A DNA stretch of 7,389 nucleotides from Puniceicoccales bacterium (GTDB taxonomy: Bacteria > Verrucomicrobiota > Verrucomicrobiia > Opitutales > LL51): the NCBI GenBank assembly GCA_031268545.1, contig JAIRXD010000037.1, forward strand, positions 1 to 7,389. Direction: 5' to 3'. The notes under the pieces are model-generated. The model was given only the letters and a program-made list of their open reading frames with translations. It had not been told where the DNA came from and did no database searches. Position 1 is the stretch's first letter; every line of letters begins with the position of its first letter. The position numbers and the translations under genes are program-made. Below, piece after piece: positions 1 through 6,996 of this stretch.

Positions 1-48
1 CTTTATTCTTGATTTCTTAGAAGTTTTGTTTTATTTCAGCATATTTTT

Positions 49-246
49 ATGGAAAACGAAGATGTAAAAGTGGCTAAGTCGAAGTCGCCTATGGACATTG
101 ACTGGAAAGACGTGGATCAGCTGTCCAAGTATGTCACCGGCACGGGGAAAATTTTACCGCGCAAATATACAGGTTTGTCTGCCCGCCATCAGAGGCATAT
201 AACTCACATGATAAAGAGAGCTCGCAACATGTTACTTATGAAATAG
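49..246 (+). CDS. rpsR: 30S ribosomal protein bS18
   Basis: Encodes a 65-residue basic protein recognised as bS18, a small-subunit protein that in known ribosomes sits on the platform with bS6. The family core is visible: IDWKDVDQLSKYV (residues 17-29), GKILPRKYTGLSARHQR (33-49) and the C-terminal basic helix with KRARNMLL (56-63). It has no cysteine, so it is the form without a zinc site. Length is slightly below the usual 70-80 residues because the N-terminal tail is short. The ATG at 49 is preferred; the internal ATG at 91 would keep the core but remove the first 14 residues. No Shine-Dalgarno sequence precedes it, only a T-rich stretch. rplI, its common downstream neighbour, is absent; instead the Sua5 gene begins four bases after the stop. 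What lies upstream (often rpsF or ssb) is outside the window. Confidence 0.95.
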   Translation: MENEDVKVAKSKSPMDIDWKDVDQLSKYVTGTGKILPRKYTGLSARHQRHITHMIKRARNMLLMK

Positions 247-250
247 ATAG

Positions 251-1237
251 GTGGCTTTTCCCAGTAGAATTCTCAATGCAACTAAGGATTCCCTTGAATT
301 GGTAAGCAGGGAGTTGTTGGCTGGTGGTGTGGTAGCATTGCCAACGGAAACCGTCTATGGTTTGGCTGCCATAATCACGGACGAAATGGCCATCAAAGAA
401 ATATTTAATATAAAAAATAGGCCATTTTCCGATCCATTGATAGTCCATGTCCTAGGCTTCAATGACTTGCTAAAACTCACTAAGCTAGAAGATGATAGCG
501 CCAATTTGGTGAGCCAGTTGGTAGATGCCTTTTGCCCAGGGCCCCTGACATTTGTGTTACCAAAGGCCGGCTCGGTTAGCCCGAATATAACTGCTTCAAA
601 AAGCACCCTGGCCATCCGAATTCCTGCCCATAAAGACTTTAGGGAGGTTCTACTTCAAACCAGAGTACCTCTAGCCGCTCCCAGCGCCAATCAATTTGGT
701 TACCTAAGTCCAACCACCGCCGAACATGTCCTGAATTCACTCCGGGGAAAAATAAAATATATTCTCGACGGCGGCCCCTGTGAAATAGGCCTGGAATCCA
801 CCATAATAGACATCGCCAAAGGGCAAATAAAAATTCTACGTCCCGGAGCAATAACACCGGAAATGCTGCAGGAAGCCACTGGCCTGGAAGTAATTAAGTA
901 CAGACAAATGGCCACTACGGACCCGTCGGCTCCGGGTTTATTCAAGCGACATTACAGTCCAAACACAAAATTGAGACTGTTTGAAGCCGGTCAAAATGCA
1001 CCCAAAGAAGCCCGCATTGCTGTTATCCATATGGGAAAACCGGACAACGCCGATGAACATACATTTTGGCTGAGCGAAAACGGAGACCTCACCGAAGCAT
1101 CAAAAAATATATTTTCGGTACTAAGACGTTTGGATCAATGTGGTTACGATAAAATCTATTGCGAAAAAGCACCGCCGATTGGCCTGGGCCTGGCCCTAAA
1201 TGATAGACTAAACCGGGCAGCAGCAAAATTTCCATGA
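251..1237 (+). CDS. tsaC: Sua5-type threonylcarbamoyl-AMP synthase
   Basis: Makes L-threonylcarbamoyladenylate from threonine, bicarbonate and ATP, the first step of t6A formation at A37 of ANN-decoding tRNAs; the TsaB/D/E system then transfers the group. The 328 residues show an N-terminal YrdC fold: GGVVALPTETVYGLAA (25-40), the KNR nucleotide-binding motif (55-57) with DPLIVHV (61-67), CPGPLT (95-100), APSAN...SPTTAEHV (143-160), DGGPCEIGLESTIID (173-187) and LRPGAIT (196-202). A linker with PGLFKRHYSP (228-237) leads to the C-terminal Sua5 domain, which ends with GLGLALNDRLNRAA (311-324). This makes it the long Sua5/YwlC form, not the short E. coli TsaC form. An in-frame TAG at 248-250 lies directly before the GTG at 251, so GTG is the first possible start; the first ATG would be residue 46, inside the fold. 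The four-base gap from rpsR suggests co-transcription and perhaps translational coupling. Confidence 0.95.
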   Translation: MAFPSRILNATKDSLELVSRELLAGGVVALPTETVYGLAAIITDEMAIKEIFNIKNRPFSDPLIVHVLGFNDLLKLTKLEDDSANLVSQLVDAFCPGPLTFVLPKAGSVSPNITASKSTLAIRIPAHKDFREVLLQTRVPLAAPSANQFGYLSPTTAEHVLNSLRGKIKYILDGGPCEIGLESTIIDIAKGQIKILRPGAITPEMLQEATGLEVIKYRQMATTDPSAPGLFKRHYSPNTKLRLFEAGQNAPKEARIAVIHMGKPDNADEHTFWLSENGDLTEASKNIFSVLRRLDQCGYDKIYCEKAPPIGLGLALNDRLNRAAAKFP

Positions 1238-1316
1238 ACTAAAAGATTTTACTAAATTTTCAACTCAACTATGAAAAAACTTGCCAACCATCAAATAATA
1301 TGAAAAAATATCTATC
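1238..1316 (+). other. Intergenic leader with two overlapping MKK mini-ORFs
   Basis: This 79-base AT-rich gap separates the Sua5 gene from the efflux operon and is the natural place for the pump promoter. Two short reading frames begin with the same nine bases, ATGAAAAAA: one at 1271-1303 (10 residues, MKKLANHQII) and one at 1300-1353 (17 residues, MKKYLSWRLWTDLLFHA). They overlap by ATGA at 1300-1303, and the second runs out of frame into the outer-membrane factor gene. Neither has a Shine-Dalgarno sequence. A poor promoter candidate is TTTACT (1248-1253) with TATGAA (1270-1275), 16 bases apart, each matching the consensus at four of six positions. The only inverted repeat, TAAAA-GA-TTTTA (1240-1251), has a two-base loop and no G-C pair in the stem, so it is not a credible terminator. 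A leader role is inference only. Confidence 0.25.
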
Positions 1317-2723
1317 ATGGCGTCTATGGACAGATTTGCTATTTCATGCCTAATAGCGCTTTTTTTACCCGGCTGCGCCTGGAATCCCATTGAACAGCAA
1401 CAAGTTACCGAGAGTGATGTCCTGCTCAATTATCCGTCAATTAGGCCCATACCAACGAAGGGATATTCCGGGAATGTAAGCTGGCCTGCGGATCTTAACA
1501 CATTGCTTGACATAGCCTTCTCAAACAATCCCCGGACCAAGGTAGCCTGGCAACAAGCCAAAATAGCCGAGATCCAAAAAAACAAAACATCCTCGGCATT
1601 CCTCCCTAGGCTAACATTGAAGGCCATGGCGGTGAATGCGAAGGATATTGCTGGCCAGGATCCATCCAATGCTAAACGACTTACAACCCATGAATCCATC
1701 ATCCTCTCTCCCCAAATAGAAATCACCTATTCGCTTTTCAAGTTCGGAGCTCATAAAGAGCGCGCCGAAGCTGCAAAATCTGAATTATTGGCCGCTAATT
1801 TTCAATATAATAGGGCCCTCCAAACGTTGGCATTTTCGGTGCAAATTGCCTATTTTCACATGGATTCTGCCAAGGAAACTCTGGCAGCAAATCAATTAAG
1901 TCTCGATGATGCAAGGGCTTCCCTCGAATGTGCCGAACGAAGATATAATGCCGGCCTGGCCAATGTCCATGATTTCCTCAAAGCAAAGGCAAATCTCAGC
2001 CAAGCCCTATTCCAATTAGAGCACTCCTCGGCAGAAATGGAAACCACCCGGGCAGAATTGGCCCGAACCCTGGGCCTCCAGGTATCACCCAAGATAGATA
2101 TTATCAGCCCAAACACCGGCAATGACATCGATAACACACTGCTGGATCAAATTGATTACATAACCACCAAAGCTCTGGAATCCCACCCAGACATCCTGGC
2201 AGCCAAGGCCCGGGTCGACGGAGCCACCCATGCCAGTAAATCGGCCAAACGCAACACCTTACCGGAACTCATCGCTGGATTTACCGGCTCTATAAACAAG
2301 GTCAGGCACTATGACAGTAACTACCCCAAATATAGTGCCTACATCGGCCTCCAATGGGAACTGTTTGATGGCTTCTCAAACCTGAACAATATCCTGGAAT
2401 CCAGGGCGAAAACTCTGGCCGCAAAGCATGAATTGCAAGCCACCAAACTCGATGCTGCCACAAATATCTGGGTTCAATATCACAAGTTTAAATCCTCCTG
2501 CCGTCAGTTAAAAGCCGCTAAAGAATACGAGAAATCTTCCAAGGAAGCCTTTGATTCAGCACAACTTGCCTATACCAATGGTCTGGCCTCATTTACTGAC
2601 CTGATAACAGCCCAGCAGACTCTGGCTTTGGCCAGGCAAAAATCAGTGGCCTCAAAAAATAATTTGGCAATCAATCTAGCTGCATTAGCCTATGCCACCG
2701 GCGATATAACAACAATCAGATAA
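1317..2723 (+). CDS. Outer-membrane efflux factor, TolC/OprM family lipoprotein
   Basis: Predicted outer-membrane channel of a tripartite pump: three copies would form a beta barrel with a long periplasmic alpha-helical tunnel. The 468 residues contain the two tandem repeats typical of the family. Helix-turn motifs match at RRYNAGLANVHDFLKAKANL (208-227) and LAYTNGLASFTDLITAQQTL (417-436); strand segments match at LPRLTL...SLFKFG (96-101, 139-144) and LPELIA...ELFDGF (315-320, 348-353). A hydrophobic N-terminus ends in LPGC (17-20), suggesting a lipid-anchored Cys20 as in OprM; Pro at -2 of the lipobox is unusual. The start is uncertain: ATG at 1317 or 1326 is possible, neither with a Shine-Dalgarno sequence, and the n-region is weakly charged (one Arg, one Asp). 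One extra A in the A-run at 1303-1308 would join an upstream MKKISI start in frame. It is the first gene of the operon, 12 bases before the adaptor gene. Confidence 0.9.
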   Translation: MASMDRFAISCLIALFLPGCAWNPIEQQQVTESDVLLNYPSIRPIPTKGYSGNVSWPADLNTLLDIAFSNNPRTKVAWQQAKIAEIQKNKTSSAFLPRLTLKAMAVNAKDIAGQDPSNAKRLTTHESIILSPQIEITYSLFKFGAHKERAEAAKSELLAANFQYNRALQTLAFSVQIAYFHMDSAKETLAANQLSLDDARASLECAERRYNAGLANVHDFLKAKANLSQALFQLEHSSAEMETTRAELARTLGLQVSPKIDIISPNTGNDIDNTLLDQIDYITTKALESHPDILAAKARVDGATHASKSAKRNTLPELIAGFTGSINKVRHYDSNYPKYSAYIGLQWELFDGFSNLNNILESRAKTLAAKHELQATKLDAATNIWVQYHKFKSSCRQLKAAKEYEKSSKEAFDSAQLAYTNGLASFTDLITAQQTLALARQKSVASKNNLAINLAALAYATGDITTIR

Positions 2724-2735
2724 AATTTTAATAAT

Positions 2736-3866
2736 ATGAAAATAAAATCAAGTAAGAACCCACTGATGGTTTTATTCCTAGTGTCGATGTTTTTTTATGG
2801 ATGTAGTTCCAAGAAAAATTCCAATGCCACCAGCAGTAGACCTCCGGTTCCGGTATCTGTGGCAACGGCCGAAGCCAGAGATATCCCACTAGCCATAGGC
2901 AGCATAGGAAAGTGCATTTCTCGACAATCCATCGACATCGTAGCCCAGATATCCGGCGAGATAAAAGAAATTCATATGGCCCAGGGCGAATTTGTAAATG
3001 AGGGAGACATGCTATACACAATAGACCCAAGAAAATACGAAGCAACCCTGGCACGGCTGGAAGCGGAATTCACCAAAGCCGAGGCCCAACTCAAGTTAGA
3101 TGAACTCCAACTCACCAGATCTAAGGCACTTGTGCCCGATAATTACATATCTCAACAACAATTCGAGACCTATGAAACAAAGGTTCTTCAGGATAGGGCA
3201 ACCCTAGGACAGATAGAGGCCCAAATCACTCAGGCCAAAGTAGATCTCGAACATTGCCATATAACATCGCCAATAAATGGAATAATTGGAAAATATTTTG
3301 TGGACAATGGAAATGTGGTCGGAACTACGCCCCGTACCGTACTGGCAAATATTCAAAATGTCTGGTATCTATATGTGGATTTTTCCATATCCGAAAATCA
3401 TTTATACGACCTGAAAGAGTATTTTGCCAAAGAAAATTGTCTAAAGGTGGAAGTGACAAATATTTCTAATCCGGAGGTAACGGCCATCGGAAAACTGAAA
3501 TTCATCAATAATTCCATCGACTCGTCCAGTGGCACAATCCATCTACGGGCCACTTTGAAAAACATAGATATCAAATTTTGGCCAGGTCAATCTGTTTTTG
3601 TAAAACTCACACTGACAACACTCAAGGATGCAATCACCGTACCAACCGAAGCCATAAAAGTCCATGGTAACAATAAATACTATGTGTTCGTCGCCAAGCC
3701 AGACAATACGGCCGAGCTTCGGCCAATTTCCATCGGAGAAAATTTCGATAATTACACCATGGTTAAAGATGGTCTTGCCCTGGGCGAAACCGTAATATTG
3801 AAAGGCAATATAATGCTCGGCAATGGATCGCAGATAATTGTGATGCAACAAGATAAACAACACTAA
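2736..3866 (+). CDS. RND efflux periplasmic adaptor (membrane fusion) lipoprotein, MdtA/AcrA-like
   Basis: Adaptor that bridges the inner-membrane RND pump and the outer-membrane channel. The 376 residues follow the usual hairpin order: signal sequence with a putative lipobox FYGC (20-23, Phe at -3 is off-consensus) followed by SSKK; a proline-rich linker (35-41); first half of the lipoyl domain, SIDIVAQISGEIKEI (65-79) to GDMLYTIDP (90-98); a coiled-coil hairpin (about 101-174) rich in Ala, Glu, Gln and Leu; second lipoyl half, ITSPINGIIGKYFVDNGNVV (176-195); a beta-barrel domain (about 208-292) with the conserved FWPGQSVFVKL (281-291); and a membrane-proximal domain starting at ITVPTEAIKV (300-309). 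The ATG at 2736 gives a well-formed signal sequence (MKIKSSK, then a hydrophobic core) and no better start is seen, although only AT-rich sequence precedes it. It lies 12 bases after the channel gene and 19 before the transporter gene. Length is normal for the family. The exported substrate cannot be read from it. Confidence 0.94.
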   Translation: MKIKSSKNPLMVLFLVSMFFYGCSSKKNSNATSSRPPVPVSVATAEARDIPLAIGSIGKCISRQSIDIVAQISGEIKEIHMAQGEFVNEGDMLYTIDPRKYEATLARLEAEFTKAEAQLKLDELQLTRSKALVPDNYISQQQFETYETKVLQDRATLGQIEAQITQAKVDLEHCHITSPINGIIGKYFVDNGNVVGTTPRTVLANIQNVWYLYVDFSISENHLYDLKEYFAKENCLKVEVTNISNPEVTAIGKLKFINNSIDSSSGTIHLRATLKNIDIKFWPGQSVFVKLTLTTLKDAITVPTEAIKVHGNNKYYVFVAKPDNTAELRPISIGENFDNYTMVKDGLALGETVILKGNIMLGNGSQIIVMQQDKQH

Positions 3867-3871
3867 CCCCC

Positions 3872-3875
3872 GGAG
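3872..3875 (+). promoter_or_regulatory. Shine-Dalgarno sequence (GGAG) of the RND transporter gene
   Basis: GGAG stands ten bases before the ATG at 3886, in the 19-base gap after the adaptor stop codon. It is the only clear ribosome-binding site among the five plus-strand genes here and supports 3886 as the transporter start. Confidence 0.6.
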
Positions 3876-3885
3876 TAATTCATAG

Positions 3886-6800
3886 ATGAAAAGCATATCT
3901 GAGCCATTTATCAAACGCCCTGTAATGACCGTTCTTCTGGCGCTATCCTGCGCACTGGCAGGACTATACAGCTACTTTTCGCTGCCGGTCAGCGATCTGC
4001 CGAACGTGGATTATCCGGTCATAACAGTAAGGGCCTTTTTCCCGGGCATGGAACCATCCATGATGGCTGCCAATGTGGCCTCTCCATTGGAGAAGGAATT
4101 CATGCAAATATCTGGCTTGGAGTTAGTTACATCCCAAAGCACCCAGGGATCTACCACCATTACAGTGCAATTCGCTCTAAATAAAAACATCGATGCTGCA
4201 GCCACGGACATCCAATCGGCCATATCCCGAGCCGTCGGTTCACTCCCTCCTGATCTACCAACGCCACCCATGTTCGAAAAATCCGATCCCAATAGCACCC
4301 CAATACATTTTATGGCGCTGACGAGTAACGTGCTCTCGAAGGGCGAACTCTATGATTTTGCATCTAACGAGATAGCGAACAAAATAAGTATGCTGCAGGG
4401 GGTTTCAAAATGCCAGGTCTACGGCGTTTCCCGGGCGGTGCGAATAGAAATCGACAGCAATAGTCTGTTCAACAAAGGGCTCACCATGTCCGATGTGGTC
4501 AGCGCAGTGCAAAGACACACCGCATCTCTGGCCGCCGGCACATTGAACGGATCCACAAATTCTTTGGTGATAAAACCCCTTGGGCAATTGGATAAGGCCA
4601 TACAGTACAATGACATAATCATCGACCACCGGAATGGCTCTCCCATCTATCTAAAGGATATCGGTGAAGCTGTAGATGGCCTGGCTTCCAATGACACCAG
4701 GTTGGTATTCTGGCGGGCTGACAGCACCAAAGAGGACTCCGCTGTAATGATCGCCACCACCCGGGCCGCTGGCTCCAATACCATAGAAGTTGCAAAATCC
4801 ATAGAGAAATTGATCCCAACCATTCAATCTCAGCTGCCGAAATCCATGAATTTGATACCGTCCTATGACCGGTCGGTGCGCATCATCGAATCCATAAACG
4901 ATGTAAAAGAAACCATAATCATCGCATTTATCCTGGTAATATTGGTAATATTCATATTCCTTGGCCGATTCACCGAAACAATCATCCCAACAGTAGCCCT
5001 GCCACTATCGCTTTTTATGACCTTCATAGTAATGAAGCTATTGAACTACAGCATCGATAATCTGTCGCTATTGGCCATGACCCTGGCCATAGGCTTCCTG
5101 GTGGACGACGCCATCGTGTTCCTGGAAAACATGGTTCGGCGCATGGAGGTCTTTGGAGAAAAACCCACGGAGGCAGCCATAAATAGTGGCCAGGAAGTGA
5201 GCTTCACCATATTGGCCATGACCATGTCATTGATTGCCGTATTCATCCCGATGGTATTTATGGGTGGACAGCTGGGAAGAGTTTTCCGAGAATTCTCGAT
5301 CACCATAGTGGTGGCCATATTTTCCTCCGGCATCGTCTCTCTGACGGTGACACCCATGATGTGCGCCAGGATGCTAAAATCCATCCACGGCAAAGAAAAA
5401 ACCTATCTGGAAAATTTAGCCAAAAAATTTGAAAATTTCATACTGCTCTACTATGGTAAATCACTCAACTGGGCCCTGAAACGGCGCTATCTATCAGCCA
5501 TCGCCTGGCTCGTATGCATATTTTTATTATACCTGAGCTTTTCGGCCCTTCCGAGGACATTTCTCCCGGCAGGTGACAGCGGCGTTCTTCGTGGCGTATT
5601 TTTAACCAAGGAGGGCACATCACCGAAACAAATGCATAGATACCAGGATCAAATCAGCCAGGTCCTAGAAAACAACCCAAACCTCAATCAGTATATCTGC
5701 CTATCCTGCCTAACCGGTATGCTGCCGAGCAATCAGGGAATGTTGATAGCCTTTCTAAAGGATGGTAATCGTCCCAAAATCCAGGACATCGCCGCCCAGC
5801 TATCCAAGGAACTATTCCTAATTCCCGGAGCTTTAACATTTCTTCAACCGATGCCAAATCTACAGATAAATACCGGCGCAATGAGTACAAATCAAGGTAA
5901 ATACGCCTTTATCATGACCTGCCAAAATCCCGAAGAACTGGCCGTACCCATGCAGAGATTGATGATGGAGATGATGAAACACCCTGGATTTTCCAGTGTA
6001 TCATCGGATCTGTTCCTTAGTAACCCGGAACTTAATATTGAAATCCTCCGGGAACAAGCATCCATGTATGGCATCACCACGGCCCAAATCGAAGATACTT
6101 TTAAACAATCGTTTTCGGAAAATCGCTCCTATATCATAAAGACACCCATTCAGCAATACAATGTGATTGTGGCAGCAAAGGAATCTCAAAGAGCTGATAA
6201 ATCCAATGTCAAAGACCTGTTTTTTCGGTCCAAAGATGGCCAGATGACACCCTTTGATTCGGTGGCCAGAATGAATGAAACCCTCGGCCCGATTTCGGTA
6301 AACCATATCAATAACTTCCCATCGGTCACCATATTTTTCAATCTGCATGATTGGTTCCCGGTTGGTAAAGCCACCGAATTCATAACATCAAAAGCAAAAG
6401 AAATACTTCCTCAGCAAGTACTTGGATCATTCCAAGGGGAAGCTGCCACATTTAAAGAAACCACCCAATCGGTCATAAACCTGTTGATCGTAGCCGTATT
6501 TGTACTCTACGTGATACTAGGGATCCTCTACGAGAGCTATATCCATCCGCTCACCGTACTTTCGGCACTGCCCATTGCCATGCTAGGTGGCCTGGCAACA
6601 CTGCTGTTCGGCGGCTACGAGCTATCTCTTTATGGCTTCATCGGCCTGTTTATGTTGCTTGGCATAGTTGGGAAAAACGGCATCATGATGGTGGACTTTG
6701 CCATAGCGCGACAAAAAGAAGGCCTTTCGCCAACGGAAGCCGTCCATCGGGCAAGTATGGAACGCTTCAGGCCAATCATAATGACCACTCTAGCCGCTCT

Positions 6801-6996
6801 TATGGGAATGATCCCCATAGCCGCAGGTTTGGGTGCCGACGGAGTATCCAGAATGCCCCTTGGCCTGGCGGTGGTTGGTGGTCTCATATTTTCCCAAGTA
6901 GTTACGCTGTATATGGTTCCAGCGCTTTACCTGTGCTTCGAAGACCTCCAGACCAAGGTACTCGATCGGATTCCGTTCTTTACCCGGGAGATATAG
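3886..6996 (+). CDS. RND multidrug efflux transporter, MdtB/MdtC-like (HAE-1 family)
   Basis: Inner-membrane proton/drug antiporter, expected to work as a trimer. The 1036 residues are full length for HAE-1 proteins. About twelve membrane segments are visible: roughly 11-29, 341-359, 365-384, 393-413, 438-458, 470-490, 536-554, 863-882, 888-908, 915-937, 964-982 and 992-1014, with large periplasmic loops after the first and seventh. The proton-relay residues are present: Asp407-Asp408 in GFLVDDAIVFLEN (403-415), Lys930 in GIVGKNGIMMVDFA (926-939, equivalent to AcrB Lys940) and Arg962 in RFRPIIMTTLAA (960-971). The N-terminus (FIKRPVMTVLL, LPVSDLPNVDYPVI, SPLEKEF, LPPDLPTPPMFEKSDP) recalls MdtB/MdtC more than AcrB. 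MdtB and MdtC work as a mixed trimer, but only one RND gene is here, so a homotrimer is inferred. It ends the operon and overlaps the opposing ParA-family gene by 17 bases. Substrate is unknown; metal-efflux (CusA) type is unlikely from the N-terminal similarity. Confidence 0.95.
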   Translation: MKSISEPFIKRPVMTVLLALSCALAGLYSYFSLPVSDLPNVDYPVITVRAFFPGMEPSMMAANVASPLEKEFMQISGLELVTSQSTQGSTTITVQFALNKNIDAAATDIQSAISRAVGSLPPDLPTPPMFEKSDPNSTPIHFMALTSNVLSKGELYDFASNEIANKISMLQGVSKCQVYGVSRAVRIEIDSNSLFNKGLTMSDVVSAVQRHTASLAAGTLNGSTNSLVIKPLGQLDKAIQYNDIIIDHRNGSPIYLKDIGEAVDGLASNDTRLVFWRADSTKEDSAVMIATTRAAGSNTIEVAKSIEKLIPTIQSQLPKSMNLIPSYDRSVRIIESINDVKETIIIAFILVILVIFIFLGRFTETIIPTVALPLSLFMTFIVMKLLNYSIDNLSLLAMTLAIGFLVDDAIVFLENMVRRMEVFGEKPTEAAINSGQEVSFTILAMTMSLIAVFIPMVFMGGQLGRVFREFSITIVVAIFSSGIVSLTVTPMMCARMLKSIHGKEKTYLENLAKKFENFILLYYGKSLNWALKRRYLSAIAWLVCIFLLYLSFSALPRTFLPAGDSGVLRGVFLTKEGTSPKQMHRYQDQISQVLENNPNLNQYICLSCLTGMLPSNQGMLIAFLKDGNRPKIQDIAAQLSKELFLIPGALTFLQPMPNLQINTGAMSTNQGKYAFIMTCQNPEELAVPMQRLMMEMMKHPGFSSVSSDLFLSNPELNIEILREQASMYGITTAQIEDTFKQSFSENRSYIIKTPIQQYNVIVAAKESQRADKSNVKDLFFRSKDGQMTPFDSVARMNETLGPISVNHINNFPSVTIFFNLHDWFPVGKATEFITSKAKEILPQQVLGSFQGEAATFKETTQSVINLLIVAVFVLYVILGILYESYIHPLTVLSALPIAMLGGLATLLFGGYELSLYGFIGLFMLLGIVGKNGIMMVDFAIARQKEGLSPTEAVHRASMERFRPIIMTTLAALMGMIPIAAGLGADGVSRMPLGLAVVGGLIFSQVVTLYMVPALYLCFEDLQTKVLDRIPFFTREI

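Noticed and set aside
9..37. Possible promoter before rpsR: TTGATT (9-14) and TATTTC (32-37), 17 bases apart
   Set aside because: The -10 element is a weak match and the region is simply T-rich. Upstream context is missing, and rpsR is often transcribed from a promoter further upstream.
1240..1251. Inverted repeat TAAAA-GA-TTTTA as a terminator after the Sua5 gene
   Set aside because: The stem holds no G-C pair, the loop is two bases, and no T-run follows; it is expected by chance in AT-rich DNA.
4011..5393. Several minus-strand open frames of 66-115 codons within the transporter gene
   Set aside because: They are antisense to a strongly conserved coding region, resemble no family, and follow from its codon composition.
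5949..5988. Methionine-rich stretch in the transporter (MQRLMMEMMKHPGF, residues 689-702) as a copper-export signature
   Set aside because: It falls in an ordinary helix of a porter subdomain, and the N-terminal motifs are of the MdtB/MdtC drug-efflux type, not CusA.
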